Source: Brevibacillus_D fluminis_A
GTDB lineage: Bacteria > Bacillota > Bacilli > Brevibacillales > Brevibacillaceae
Assembly (NCBI RefSeq): GCF_052072235.1
Contig: NZ_CM125436.1
Coordinates: forward strand, 2,846,001-2,910,000
DNA: 64,000 nucleotides
Direction: 5' to 3'
The notes beneath the pieces are model-generated. The model did no database searches. It worked only from the letters and a program-made list of their open reading frames with translations, and had not been told where the DNA came from. This document shows positions 49,578 to 59,540 of this stretch, in pieces. Numbering within the stretch: the first letter of the stretch is position 1; the number at the start of each line of letters is the position of its first letter. The position numbers were made by a program, and so were the translations under genes.

Positions 49578-50210
49578 TCATAAAATGATTTGGTTTCGGA
49601 TTGCTTTTGCCACGGCGTCGGTTCTGTTTTTGCTGTCCAATTTTTTCATGATGGCGGTGACGTATTCCTTGACCGTATCGGAACCGAGATACAGCTCGGT
49701 CGAAATTTCTTTGTTCGTTTTGCCGCGCGCCATCAATTTGAGCACGTCCAATTCCCGTTCGGTCAACAGCGCGTCTTTTTGCTGCTCTCCTTTGATGACA
49801 TGGAAAAAAGCGCGCTGCATGAGGTTGGCGTCGATATATTTGTGTCCGTTCGTAATTTGTTCGATCCCGTGAAAAAGCTCCGGCCGCGTGATGGTCTTCA
49901 GTACGTAGCCGTCCGCTCCCGCCAGCATCGATTCGACGAGAAACTTTTCTTCCGTATAGATGGTGAGGATCATGACTTTGATCGCCGGATCTTTCTCCTT
50001 GATCCGCTTGGTGACCTCGATTCCGTCCATTTCAGGCATGTTCAGGTCGAGGATCGCCACGTCCGGTCGTTCTGCGATAATTTTGCGCAGCGCGGTTTCG
50101 CCGTCAGCGGCTTCGCCAATCACGCGAAAGCGGGACGTCTCGAATAGCAATTGCAATCCGTCACGAACGATATTGTGGTCATCGGCGATAAAGATGCGGA
50201 TTTCATTCAT
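49578..50210 (-). CDS. NarL/FixJ-family response regulator
   Basis: A 210-residue regulator. The receiver has DD (10-11), the phosphorylated Asp55 in AILDLNMPEMDG and the Lys in GYVLKTI. The LuxR-type helix-turn-helix is LTERELDVLKLMARGKTNKEI...VKEYVTAIMKKLDSKNR. It overlaps the kinase gene by ATGA and is its partner. Target genes are not evident; the ornithine cyclodeaminase-GGT operon lies next to it, in the same direction but behind a terminator. Confidence 0.94.
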   Translation of the reverse strand: MNEIRIFIADDHNIVRDGLQLLFETSRFRVIGEAADGETALRKIIAERPDVAILDLNMPEMDGIEVTKRIKEKDPAIKVMILTIYTEEKFLVESMLAGADGYVLKTITRPELFHGIEQITNGHKYIDANLMQRAFFHVIKGEQQKDALLTERELDVLKLMARGKTNKEISTELYLGSDTVKEYVTAIMKKLDSKNRTDAVAKAIRNQIIL

Positions 50211-51874
50211 AATCGTAGCCCTCCTCCACGCAAGCCGAAATGCAGCCCTATTTCGATTTTTGTGCCATGCCCTGGCTTGCTTGTCAGCACCATCTCTCCA
50301 CCGATATCACGGACTCTGGTTTCCATGCCCATAATCCCGTACGCATGGCTTTCCTTTACCTTCTGCGGTTCGAATCCGCATCCATGATCCTCCACAACGA
50401 TGCGCAGCTTGGCATCGTCAAACGTCATGCGGATAAACGCCTCGCCTGCTCCTGCGTGCTTGATGATATTGTTCACGCATTCCTGGATCACGCGATAGAG
50501 ATGGATTTCGACCTCTGGCTTGAAGCGAACCGGCTGTCCGCTGACGCTCAGGTGAATCTGGATGATCTCCTGCAAGGAAAACGTTTTCACCAGCTCATCC
50601 ACCGCGCCGACGAACCCGAATTTTTGGATCGCCAGCGGATGCAAATCATGGATGACGTGGCGCAGCTCATTAATGTTCGCCTTGGTGATGAGCAGGAGCT
50701 TGTCGAGAATCGCCTTTACTCTTTGCGGCGAATGCTCGATTTCATCGCGGCAATATTGCAGGTGAAAATACATGCCGGACAACGATTGGTTGATCGAGTC
50801 ATGGATTTCCTGCGCGATGCGCTGTCGTTCTTTCTCCTGTGCGCTGATTTGCAAGGCGCGCAAGTGGGAGTTTTGCTCCCGGCCTTTTTCGACCTCCTGG
50901 AACAGATAGCAATTGGTCAATGCCAGCGAGATTGTCCTGGTAATGCCTTCCATCACTTCTCGCTCAGTTGCCGACCACGGCTCGCCGCAGGTTTTCCCGA
51001 TCAGGAGACAATGAAGGTTGTCATCGTAGACAAACGGTACATACACGGCCTGCTTCATGTTGAATTGCAGGAAAAAAGGGGATAGCGGGTCCGTTTCGTT
51101 TTCATGATAGACGTGAATCACATCGGGTTTCTCATGCAAAAGTGTGCGGACTTGCTCCTCATAGGGAACCGAGATGTCGCTTTGGGGCGCAGAAGCATGG
51201 ACCAGGACGGTCTGGTCGTCGACTTTTTGCAAAAACATGACATTCGCCTTGAACACGCTGCCAAGCTCGGATGTCAATAGCTTGATCAGGGAATCCAGAT
51301 GCAAACAGGATGCAAGCCGCTGATTGAGTTGAACCAGCTCCCTGAGCTTGCCTGTGACGCTGGCGATTGACTCGAACAGTTTGGCATTCTCGCTGGCCAC
51401 GCCGATCTGCAGCCCGATTGATTCGACCAGGGTAATGTCCTCGGGGCTAAAGTCCCGATACGCTTTGCTGAAAACATCCAGCACGCCGATCGTCTGTTTT
51501 CTCGCCTTGATCGGTACCGACAAAAGAGAAGCGAACCCTTCCACCTGTGGGCGCTGCCGGTGGTAAGGAGCCAAATCTTCCGTGATGACCGTTTTGCCGT
51601 TTTTGATGACGATGCCACCGATGCTATCCGTTGGAAGCGTTTGCAAATGTGCGATGGACGCATGGTCGATGCCATGAAAATGGCTTGCGACAAAGTGCTG
51701 TCCTTCTGTATCGAGAAAATAGACGACGGCTGCATCAAAGTTCAAGATTTCGATACAGTGGGCGACGGCTTTATACAAGAGCTGATCCAAGCTCAGCGTC
51801 TCGCTTAACGCAATCGCTACTTTGCTTAATGCCTGGATGCGTGTTACCGCTGGACTTGAACGATCGCTGTTCAC
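50207..51874 (-). CDS. GAF-domain sensor histidine kinase (NarL-type partner)
   Basis: The product has 555 residues and no membrane helix. Residues about 15-165 and 180-335 form two GAF domains (IGVLDVFSKAYRDFSPEDI in the first). The HisKA_3 helix carries the phospho-His in QRIAQEIHDSINQSL, and the ATPase domain has QECVNNIIKHAGAGE, EDHGCGF and YGIMGMETRVRDIGGEM. Such cytosolic kinases sense redox state, gases or small ligands; ligand and haem-binding residues cannot be assigned. It starts with GTG with AGGAGG 5 bases upstream and overlaps the regulator. Confidence 0.92.
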   Translation of the reverse strand: MNSDRSSPAVTRIQALSKVAIALSETLSLDQLLYKAVAHCIEILNFDAAVVYFLDTEGQHFVASHFHGIDHASIAHLQTLPTDSIGGIVIKNGKTVITEDLAPYHRQRPQVEGFASLLSVPIKARKQTIGVLDVFSKAYRDFSPEDITLVESIGLQIGVASENAKLFESIASVTGKLRELVQLNQRLASCLHLDSLIKLLTSELGSVFKANVMFLQKVDDQTVLVHASAPQSDISVPYEEQVRTLLHEKPDVIHVYHENETDPLSPFFLQFNMKQAVYVPFVYDDNLHCLLIGKTCGEPWSATEREVMEGITRTISLALTNCYLFQEVEKGREQNSHLRALQISAQEKERQRIAQEIHDSINQSLSGMYFHLQYCRDEIEHSPQRVKAILDKLLLITKANINELRHVIHDLHPLAIQKFGFVGAVDELVKTFSLQEIIQIHLSVSGQPVRFKPEVEIHLYRVIQECVNNIIKHAGAGEAFIRMTFDDAKLRIVVEDHGCGFEPQKVKESHAYGIMGMETRVRDIGGEMVLTSKPGHGTKIEIGLHFGLRGGGLRL

Positions 51875-51977
51875 ATGAACCTCCTGCCGTTTTTGGTGAA
51901 AACGAGTTTTCCATACTGTCTAACCCAATTCTGTACGTCTGCCCTGATTCCCTTTTCCCAGTGCGCACCCGCCATAA

Positions 51978-52034
51978 AGAATCCCCTCCAAGCAACCAGT
52001 CGGGGACTTCCCTTTCCTGTCAACTTAGAGGGGA
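51978..52034 (-). terminator. Probable terminator of the peptide-utilisation operon
   Basis: GAATCCCCTC (about 51979-51988) pairs with GAGGGGATTC (about 52027-52036) around a long loop; AGAATCCCC is followed on the minus strand by TTCTTT. It lies behind the binding-protein gene. Confidence 0.5.
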
Positions 52035-52049
52035 TTCATTCATAACCTG

Positions 52050-53702
52050 CTACTCAATCGAAACCCACTTGAAGTCTACCTTTGCCAAATTATCGACGAT
52101 CGGTCCTTTCACGTGATCGTTCTTCACCCATGACATGCTGTAATAATAAATGGGGGCAATCGGCATTTCATCCATAAGAAGTGATTCGGCTTCTTTCAAA
52201 ATTTCTCGACGTTTTTCGGGATCTTGTTCCAAATCGGATCTGTTCAACAATTCTTTGTACCGTGGATTTTCCCATCGAGACATGTTGCTTTCATTCTTAT
52301 CCTTGAAGATTTTCAGAAATTCAATCGGGTCATTGATGCTCGCAGACGAACCGAGCCGCCCAATTTGGAAATTACCTTGGTGCAAGTCTTCGAGGAATAC
52401 TTTAAATTCCTTGTTTTCCAATTTCACTTCTACCCCTAGCACGCTCTTCCATTGCGCCTGGATTGCTTCTGCAATTTTCTTGTGCGTTTCCGCCGTGTTG
52501 AACGAGAGCGTAATAGGCGGCAGTTCCTTGATTCCAAGCTCCTTCATGCCTTTTTCCAACATGTTTTTGGCGGTCTGCTCTTGATTGTCCGTAAAATATC
52601 CATCCGGTTTTAAAGTCATGGAGCCGGGAACCAAACCGAAAGCAGGCACTTCGTTGGTTTGGGTAATATGATCAACGATTTCCTGGCGATTGATCGCATA
52701 CGCAAACGCCTTCCGGATGGATGCATTGGAAAACGGGGGTTTTTCTGTGTTGAACTCATACCAGTACGTTGCAGCAACGGGTTGTGTCGTCAACTTTCCG
52801 GCGCTTTTTAATTCAGGGATCGCATCGACTGGCAAAAAAGACAACGGGGAGCCTAACCAGTTGAATTCGCCGTTTTCAAACATCGATAGCGCCGTATTTT
52901 CATCGTTGATGATGGAAAAGTCAAGTTTTTCGAGGGTTACGGAGTTTTTATCCCAGTATTGATCGTTTTTTACGAATACGAGATTGCTTTTATGATTCCA
53001 CGTTTCCAGTTTAAATGGTCCGTTGCCAATTAAAGTAGCAGCTTCCATTGCCCATTTCGGGTTTGATGAGACCACTTTTTGATTCACGGGATAATAGATG
53101 AAATCAGAGGTCAGTTCCAAAAAGTAGGGGGTTGGCTTTTCCAGCGTTACGACAAGCGTCTTGTCATCTTGAGCTTTTACCCCAACCTGGTCCATTCCAA
53201 CTTCTCCGCGATTTGCCTTTTCACCATTTTTAATAAAATATAACTGATTCGCCCGTGGGGATGCCGTTTTTGGGTCCAATGCCCTTTTCCAGGCGAACTC
53301 GAAATCTTGCGCTGTAACCGGGTCGCCATTGCTCCACCTGGTATCGCGAAGCTTGAATGTGTACGTCATCATATCCTTTGATGCATCCACACGTTCAGCA
53401 ACCGAGTTCATCAGTTTTCCATTTTTATCTTTGCGGGTTAAGCCATCGAAAGCCGCTCGGACCATTGCCATGGATGTGACATCTTCTGCCAATGCCGGGT
53501 CAACGGAAGGGGGTTCGGAAAGCAGATTCGTTTTCAGGATTTGGGGTTCCTGTGACGTTCCTGTCGTTGTCGGTGTTGACACTGGACTGCTAGCTGCCGA
53601 ACCATCCCCTCCGGTTGTCGGTTGATTCGGATTCGTACAGCCTGTTACGATGGCGATTGCCATGACAAACCATCCAATCAAAAGATGATTCCGTTTCTTC
53701 AC
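52050..53702 (-). CDS. Oligopeptide ABC transporter substrate-binding lipoprotein
   Basis: The product has 550 residues with a lipoprotein signal (hydrophobic helix then VTGC, Cys22). The SBP_bac_5 family motifs AMVRAAFDGLTRKD, DTRWSNGDPVTAQDFEFAWKRAL and GPFKLETWNHKSNLV mark an OppA/DppE-type peptide receptor. No permease or ATPase genes are next to it, so it must use a transporter encoded elsewhere. The GTG at 53702 overlaps the upstream stop as GTGA and has GGGGGAG 7 bases before it. It is third in an operon with two peptidase genes. Confidence 0.92.
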   Translation of the reverse strand: MKKRNHLLIGWFVMAIAIVTGCTNPNQPTTGGDGSAASSPVSTPTTTGTSQEPQILKTNLLSEPPSVDPALAEDVTSMAMVRAAFDGLTRKDKNGKLMNSVAERVDASKDMMTYTFKLRDTRWSNGDPVTAQDFEFAWKRALDPKTASPRANQLYFIKNGEKANRGEVGMDQVGVKAQDDKTLVVTLEKPTPYFLELTSDFIYYPVNQKVVSSNPKWAMEAATLIGNGPFKLETWNHKSNLVFVKNDQYWDKNSVTLEKLDFSIINDENTALSMFENGEFNWLGSPLSFLPVDAIPELKSAGKLTTQPVAATYWYEFNTEKPPFSNASIRKAFAYAINRQEIVDHITQTNEVPAFGLVPGSMTLKPDGYFTDNQEQTAKNMLEKGMKELGIKELPPITLSFNTAETHKKIAEAIQAQWKSVLGVEVKLENKEFKVFLEDLHQGNFQIGRLGSSASINDPIEFLKIFKDKNESNMSRWENPRYKELLNRSDLEQDPEKRREILKEAESLLMDEMPIAPIYYYSMSWVKNDHVKGPIVDNLAKVDFKWVSIE

Positions 53703-55411
53703 ATGCACTCCCCCTTTGACAATCGTTGTGTGCGTTCCTTGATAACGTGTTCAACATGCTCCTCCAGTACATAGAGAGGCAAGGAGCCAGGCGATAGTAT
53801 TGCCTCATGATAGTCTTTCCGATCAAAAAGGGGACCCAGCGATTTCTCGGTTCTCTCTCTCAGCTCCATCAATTTCAGATAACCGAATCGATAAGCGAGG
53901 GCTTGTGCCGGACTCTCGGTTGCATATCGCAATGTTTCCGCTTCGATTTGTTCGGCTGATTCAATGGTTGTTTTCGCCATATACGCTTTTGCTTGCTCAA
54001 AAGACCAGCCCAGCACATTCATCCCCGTGTCGACCACGAGCCGCTGCGCAATAAATCGCTCATGCAGCAGTCGTCCATACCAGTCAAAAGGATCATGATC
54101 GAGTCCCATTTCGTAAGGCAGTCCCGCTCCGTACTCTGCCCATCCCTCGAGATAGGCGGTCAATTCCATGGATTCTCTTCGCAGGGCAGGCAGCTGTTGA
54201 TTTTCAAGCTGCAACCCAATTTGCAGATGATGGCCGGGAAGTATCTCATGATAGATGAGTGTGGATGCGGTTACTTGCGGTCTTGTGTCAAGTCCTGAAC
54301 CATTGTAATAATACGTGCCGACTGGGTTTGTGCTGGAAGGCGGATCGAAATATCCGTACGCAACCCCCGCTTCAAATGCGGCATCCAGTCGTTTCACCCG
54401 GTAAATCGCTTCCGGAATATTGTGAAAATAATTGTGGAGCAAAGGTTTCAACCGATTGAGATGAAAGTGGTAGCGCTGCTCGACGTCCTCCGGGCTTTTG
54501 GCGTAAAGTCGGCCGCTGGTTTTGATATGTTCCATGAATGCTGCTTCCGACCCTTGAAACCGCAAACTCTCTCGCACAATTCTCATCTTCTCCGTCAGCT
54601 GTCCTACCTGCTCAAGGCCAAGCTTATGGATCTGGTCCGGTTCGATGTCGTACGTAAGATGCATCCTCACCAACTGTCTGTAAGCTTCTTCACCGCCCGG
54701 ATATTGACCGATTCCCACACGCTCCGGACAAGCGGACTGATATTCCTGCGATTGAAGCAACGCGAGAAGTTCCTGATAGGCAGCGACAATACGATTCGTA
54801 ATGGTTTGGTCAACCTGATCGGAAAAAGACAGGGAAACCGCTCGATCCAATCGATGCAAACGCGAAGGGGCAACAGTCAATCGCTCAGGGATCGTCTGCT
54901 TCAATTGAATGAGCAACTCAATTATTTTGGGAAGAGCTGGAATGGGGACGTACCAACCTTTTTTCGCTTGTGCTTGCAATTTAGAAAGAACGGTGGAGAT
55001 GGCATCGCCAAATTCATGGAGAAGCTGCAAATATCGATCCAGATCGTCTTTCTTTTGAAACGAAAACGGTGCGAACAAGTCTTGGACATAGGTGTTCATC
55101 CAATAAAGGTTGTATGGCGTAACGGGAAACTCAGCCCACCATAAATCGACCTTTCGTGACTCTTGCAGGAAATACTCCTGCAAGAACGCATAATTCAGCT
55201 GATCCTCGTAAGACAGCGCGCTTTTATTCATTTTTTTCAAGAGAGAAAGCGAAGCAATCGCGAAATCGTGATCCTCTGCCGCTTCTTGCAAATTGCCCTT
55301 TGGCAGGCTTGTAACAAGCAGACCTTGTGTTACTTGAAGCGAGAGTTTGCGATTTACTTTTCGGTTCCATGCCTGATTGAGCAGACTGTGAAGATGTTCT
55401 TTCGCTTCCAT
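53699..55411 (-). CDS. DUF885 family protein (metallopeptidase-like)
   Basis: A 570-residue cytosolic protein of the DUF885 family. The likely zinc site is YHEILPGHHLQ (H388-E389...H394) with EGWAEYGAGLP as third ligand region, similar to the gluzincin pattern though spaced differently from HExxH. It also has the family end segment YRFGYLKLMELRERTE. Some relatives cleave amino acid or peptide derivatives. It lies 31 bases behind the M32 carboxypeptidase gene and overlaps the binding-protein gene by 4 bases, which suggests peptide breakdown after uptake. Confidence 0.88.
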   Translation of the reverse strand: MEAKEHLHSLLNQAWNRKVNRKLSLQVTQGLLVTSLPKGNLQEAAEDHDFAIASLSLLKKMNKSALSYEDQLNYAFLQEYFLQESRKVDLWWAEFPVTPYNLYWMNTYVQDLFAPFSFQKKDDLDRYLQLLHEFGDAISTVLSKLQAQAKKGWYVPIPALPKIIELLIQLKQTIPERLTVAPSRLHRLDRAVSLSFSDQVDQTITNRIVAAYQELLALLQSQEYQSACPERVGIGQYPGGEEAYRQLVRMHLTYDIEPDQIHKLGLEQVGQLTEKMRIVRESLRFQGSEAAFMEHIKTSGRLYAKSPEDVEQRYHFHLNRLKPLLHNYFHNIPEAIYRVKRLDAAFEAGVAYGYFDPPSSTNPVGTYYYNGSGLDTRPQVTASTLIYHEILPGHHLQIGLQLENQQLPALRRESMELTAYLEGWAEYGAGLPYEMGLDHDPFDWYGRLLHERFIAQRLVVDTGMNVLGWSFEQAKAYMAKTTIESAEQIEAETLRYATESPAQALAYRFGYLKLMELRERTEKSLGPLFDRKDYHEAILSPGSLPLYVLEEHVEHVIKERTQRLSKGECM

Positions 55412-55442
55412 GGTTTCGATGAACCTCCCTTACCAATTTTGC

Positions 55443-56972
55443 TTACGCTTCACTTCCCAGATTGTAGATGTCGCTATACTTTTGCTCCAAATAAGCAATG
55501 AGATGATCCGGATTGAGGCCCTCTCCTGTTACCTCCCGCAAAAGATCGTTCGGCTCTTTCATTTTTCCATGAACATGTATGTTCTGCGCCAACCATTCTC
55601 GAATCGGTGCAAAATTCCCGTTCTCTACCAAATGATCAAACTCGATTAAATCTTTCATCATCGCACTCCGAAACTGAGCAGCGTACAAAGAGCCTAATGC
55701 GTACGAAGGAAACAGCCCAAACATGCCAGCAGACCAGTGCATATCCTGAAGGACACCCTTTTCGTGATCATCAGGGGTGATACCGAGATAGTCCTCCATC
55801 TTCTGATTCCATATTTCGGGCAGCTCGCTCACTTCCATCTCATTGGTAAACAAACCTTTTTCAATCTCATAGCGGAGAATGACATGCAAAGGATACGTCA
55901 ATTCATCTGCTTCTACACGGATAAAAGAAGGTTGAACCGCATTGATGGCGCGATAAAACGCATCGATTTCTACCCCGTGAAATTGATCGGGATTGTATTG
56001 TTTTACTATCGGATAAAAACGCTTCCAAAAGTTTTGATTCAGCCCAATCATTTTTTCCCAGAACAGAGATTGCGATTCGTGAATGCCTGCCGACGTTCCA
56101 TTGCACAGCGGGGTTCCAATCAATTCGTCTGCGATGTTCAGCTCATATAACGCATGGCCGAACTCATGAATCGTTCCCAATAAGCCCGACTTGAAATCGA
56201 ACTCGTCATAGCGGGTGGTGATGCGGACATCGTTACGATTAAGCTCGATGGCAAAAGGATGTACGGTTTCATCAAGACGACCTCTGTCGAAATCATAGCC
56301 CAATTCATGTAATAGATACCGATTCCATTCTCTTTGCTTTGCGATCGGAAAACGTTCAAACAAACATGCAGTCGCGGGTTTCCCTTTTGCATCCTGTACT
56401 CGATTCAAGAGAGGAATAAGCTTGTTTTTAAGTGCAGCAAAAACACGATCCAGCATCTCAACCGTTATCCCGGGATTGTGCACATCAAGCAGTGCATCAT
56501 ACGGATTCCCTTGATAACCCCAATAGGTGATAAACCGTTTGTTGCAGGTAACCAGTTTTTCAAGATGGGGTTGAAAAATGGAATAATCCGCCTCTTTTTT
56601 GGCTGCCTCCCAAGCTTTGCTTGCATTCTCCCTCACGATTACATACTCTTTGTATTCTTCCATTGGAATTTTTGACTGACGGTCATATTCCTTTTTCGCA
56701 TGTTGAAGCACTTTCCGAGTAATCGGTGAAAGCTCCTGAAAATGGTTGTCCTGTGTTAATTCATCGATGTATCCTTTCATCTCGGATGAAATCGACATCG
56801 CAAACTTTTTCGCAGCGATGGTGGCAACAGCCTCCGCTCTTAGCTCCAACCCGTTCCTGGGTGCTCCGGTACGCGAATCCCAGAATAAGAGATTCAACAC
56901 TTCTTGCAAATGTGTCATTTCACGAATGTACAATAAAAACTTCGCTTCCGTGGAACGTTTGGATTGTAGCAA
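55443..56972 (-). CDS. M32 family carboxypeptidase (carboxypeptidase Taq)
   Basis: A 509-residue metallo-carboxypeptidase. The zinc motif HEFGH is at 269-273, with the third ligand Glu in GIHESQSLFWEK and the family segment FERFPIAKQREWN. It removes C-terminal residues from peptides inside the cell. It starts with TTG with GGAGG 7 bases upstream. It is first in the operon with DUF885 and the oligopeptide-binding protein. The DNA here is more AT-rich than the GGT region to the left. Confidence 0.94.
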   Translation of the reverse strand: MLQSKRSTEAKFLLYIREMTHLQEVLNLLFWDSRTGAPRNGLELRAEAVATIAAKKFAMSISSEMKGYIDELTQDNHFQELSPITRKVLQHAKKEYDRQSKIPMEEYKEYVIVRENASKAWEAAKKEADYSIFQPHLEKLVTCNKRFITYWGYQGNPYDALLDVHNPGITVEMLDRVFAALKNKLIPLLNRVQDAKGKPATACLFERFPIAKQREWNRYLLHELGYDFDRGRLDETVHPFAIELNRNDVRITTRYDEFDFKSGLLGTIHEFGHALYELNIADELIGTPLCNGTSAGIHESQSLFWEKMIGLNQNFWKRFYPIVKQYNPDQFHGVEIDAFYRAINAVQPSFIRVEADELTYPLHVILRYEIEKGLFTNEMEVSELPEIWNQKMEDYLGITPDDHEKGVLQDMHWSAGMFGLFPSYALGSLYAAQFRSAMMKDLIEFDHLVENGNFAPIREWLAQNIHVHGKMKEPNDLLREVTGEGLNPDHLIAYLEQKYSDIYNLGSEA

Positions 56973-57159
56973 AGGAACTCCTCCTGTATGGTTCGTTTTC
57001 CATCGGTCTCATGTTTTTTACTTTACGAGAAGTACAGGGATGAATCTACCCCCTAAAGAGGTTCTCTCATGCCCCAGATGGGGATTATTCAATTGACGCC
57101 TCATCCGCACGATTAACGTCGGGAACGCCGGATGCGATGGCAGAAGGAATCGAATCCCC

Positions 57160-57210
57160 TAAAAAAAGACAGCCAAACGGCGGTCGGCTTGAACCGCGTT
57201 TGGCTGTTTC
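57160..57210 (-). terminator. Intrinsic terminator of the nagZ gene
   Basis: ACAGCCAAACG (57169-57179) pairs with CGTTTGGCTGT (57197-57207); the minus strand continues with CTTTTTTT. It lies about 80 bases behind the nagZ stop. Confidence 0.8.
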
Positions 57211-57290
57211 GTGTCTGCGTTTTTTTCATTGATACCGTTCAGCGGACTCTGACCGGAGCGCAGATCGCGATGGAGAACTCCCGCATCTGC

Positions 57291-58577
57291 TCATTTGTAA
57301 CGGTTCAATACATCTGAGATTTGCTGGTTCAGTTGTTTGACATCGACAGGCGGTACATGTTCGTCGGCGAGCTTGTATTTTTGTTTGAGGGCGAGTATTT
57401 GATAGACGCGCTCGTCGATTGTTTTCATCGGCAAGCTTCCGTTCATGGCTGCCTGTCGCAACGCGTGCAGCACTGTCGCCTGCTTGTCGAACTCGTGGCC
57501 GACCAGCACGATGTTGCTGCCGGCAAGAACAGCCTGTACGGCTGCCGCTCCGACGTCGTAATGCTTCGCGATCGCGCCCATCGTCATGTCGTCCGTTATC
57601 ACGACACCGCCAAAGCCCAACTCCTTTCGCAATAACCCGGTGATGATCGGCTCGGAAAACGACGAAGGATGGTCAGGGTCGAGCTTGGGCAACAAAATGT
57701 GCGCCACCATCACCATATCGGCACCAACTCGCACGGCATCGGCAAATGGTACAAGCTCAAAGCGGCGAAGTCGCTTGCGATCGTACTGGACGATCGGCAG
57801 ACCCAGATGCGAGTCGACGGAGGTGTCGCCGTGCCCGGGAAAATGCTTGATACCCGGGATGACGTGCTCGTCCTGAAGACCTTCCATCTCTGCAACGCCA
57901 AGGCGGGATACTCGCTTCGGGTCACTGCCAAACGATCGGTCGCCAATCACCGGGTTTTTCGGATTGCTCGCAACATCCATCACGGGGGCAAAATCTACAT
58001 TCAGACCGAATGCTTTCAGCTCGCTCCCCAAAAGCTGGCCCAGCTCCCGAGTAAAAACAGGGTTGTCTTTTTTGCCGACCGTCCTACTTGCCGGCAGTTT
58101 GACAAGCGAGTTCGGCAGTCTGCTGACTCTGCCGCCCTCTTCATCCACGCAAAGAAACAACGGAATGGGATTGACGGAACGATTCGTCACTTTCAGCGAA
58201 TTGAACAAGGAAACGGCTTGTGCTGCATTCTGGAGATTGGGTTTGAAAAAAATAAATCCTCCGACATGGTACTGCTCAATCATCTCTTTTGCTTGCGTGC
58301 CAAGCGTCGTTCCGTCCATGCCGACCAGCACCAGCTGCCCGATTTTTTCCTCAAGGGACAAGCGGTTCAGCTGCGCTGTCACCGGGTCCGGTTTGACTGG
58401 AGGCGTGTTTGGATTCGGCTCGTTCGCAGGCGGTTGTTGCTGTTCAGCGGAATGGGGACCTGTCTGCCCTTCGCGTCCGGCAGGCGGTGCGGTGCTTGCC
58501 CCTCCGCTGGCAACACAGCCGGTCATGACAGATCCAATCAGGAGTACCGCGAGCAAGAATCCAATTTTTTTGTGCAA
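57291..58577 (-). CDS. nagZ: Beta-N-acetylhexosaminidase NagZ (GH3), lipoprotein
   Basis: A 428-residue glycoside hydrolase family 3 protein with a lipoprotein signal (VMTGC, Cys about 21) and a Pro-rich linker (to about 70). The GH3 signatures FIFFKPNLQN, LCVDEEGGRVSRL, IGDRSFGSDP and the NagZ catalytic loop KHFPGHGDTSVDSHLGLP (general acid His/Asp) are intact, with VITDDMTMGAI carrying the nucleophile Asp. It releases GlcNAc from muropeptides in wall turnover. Unlike the Bacillus homologue it has no C-terminal extension. TTG start with GGAGG 10 bases upstream. Confidence 0.93.
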   Translation of the reverse strand: MHKKIGFLLAVLLIGSVMTGCVASGGASTAPPAGREGQTGPHSAEQQQPPANEPNPNTPPVKPDPVTAQLNRLSLEEKIGQLVLVGMDGTTLGTQAKEMIEQYHVGGFIFFKPNLQNAAQAVSLFNSLKVTNRSVNPIPLFLCVDEEGGRVSRLPNSLVKLPASRTVGKKDNPVFTRELGQLLGSELKAFGLNVDFAPVMDVASNPKNPVIGDRSFGSDPKRVSRLGVAEMEGLQDEHVIPGIKHFPGHGDTSVDSHLGLPIVQYDRKRLRRFELVPFADAVRVGADMVMVAHILLPKLDPDHPSSFSEPIITGLLRKELGFGGVVITDDMTMGAIAKHYDVGAAAVQAVLAGSNIVLVGHEFDKQATVLHALRQAAMNGSLPMKTIDERVYQILALKQKYKLADEHVPPVDVKQLNQQISDVLNRYK

Positions 58578-58728
58578 AACAACCAGCCTCCCTCCCTTTC
58601 ATTTTGACCCTTTCCCAATTATTTCACTCCCACGCTAGCATCATCAATGCTGCGATACTGATCAAATCGAAACGCGACATGCATCCGTATAGACGAAAAG
58701 TTCGACCAAAAACTTTCATCTGCAAAAC

Positions 58729-58763
58729 AAAACCCGGGGATCACCAGTCCCCCGGGTTTTTCG
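58729..58763 (-). terminator. Intrinsic terminator of the Crp-like gene
   Basis: AAACCCGGGGA pairs with TCCCCCGGGTTT around ATCACCAG; the minus strand continues TTTTG after the stem. Confidence 0.8.
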
Positions 58764-58768
58764 CATCC

Positions 58769-59431
58769 CTATTCGATTGCGGTCAATAGCTGGTGTCGCT
58801 GGATGTGGGTGATTTGGCCGCGGCCCAAGCGCAGCATGCCCTCTTTTTCCATCCCTTTTAACGTCCGGCTGATCACTTCTCGTACCGTCCCCAGCTCCAT
58901 GGACAGTTGGTCATGGGTGATCGTCAACACATTGCATTCGTCCGTCGTCTTTTCGAGCACATACTCTGCGATGCGGGTCCGGATTGACTTGAATTTCATG
59001 CTGTCGATCAGATTGGCCATCAGAATCAGGCGTTTGGCGAACGTTTGGAACACAAATTGCCGAAAGCTTTTGTACAGATCGAGCCAAACAAAGAACAGCG
59101 GGACGGGAATCACAAGCGCCCGGGTCGGCTTCTCGATGCATGCGGATGCCTCGTACGCGGATTCCCCCAGAATGCTTGCCATCATCAGCGGGCAGCACTC
59201 GCCATTCGTCAGCCGATACAGTGTGACCTCTCTTCCGTTCGCGCCAAGCCGCGACATCCGGACCGTCCCTTCCAAAATCAGCGCCGCATGATGCAGCAGC
59301 TTGCCTTCGGGTATGACGAAATGGACGGGCAGCGAGACAATTTCGACTCCCTCACGCTTCCAATCATCCGTGGAAATGGCCGCAAGGAACGGAAAAAGTT
59401 GGATGATTTCCTCGATCTGATCGTTGCGCAT
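58769..59431 (-). CDS. Crp/Fnr-family transcriptional regulator
   Basis: A 220-residue regulator: a cyclic-nucleotide-binding-like barrel (about 15-115, with ILEGTVRMSRLGANGREVTLYRL), a long dimer helix (about 125-150) and a winged helix with LTITHDQLSMELGTVREVISRTL. The N-terminal four-Cys cluster of Fnr is not present, but NGECCPLM holds two adjacent Cys in the barrel. The effector is unknown. It is monocistronic. Neighbours give no clear target; the secreted protein at 59541 lies upstream. Confidence 0.9.
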   Translation of the reverse strand: MRNDQIEEIIQLFPFLAAISTDDWKREGVEIVSLPVHFVIPEGKLLHHAALILEGTVRMSRLGANGREVTLYRLTNGECCPLMMASILGESAYEASACIEKPTRALVIPVPLFFVWLDLYKSFRQFVFQTFAKRLILMANLIDSMKFKSIRTRIAEYVLEKTTDECNVLTITHDQLSMELGTVREVISRTLKGMEKEGMLRLGRGQITHIQRHQLLTAIE

Positions 59432-59540
59432 AGCGGTGGCTCAGCCTTTCTTTGGAAAGTTTGCCTCTCGATTATACGACAAACAACAGCATGGTACGGT
59501 GATCAAGTCACAAAACATACAAAATCGCCACAAATCGCCG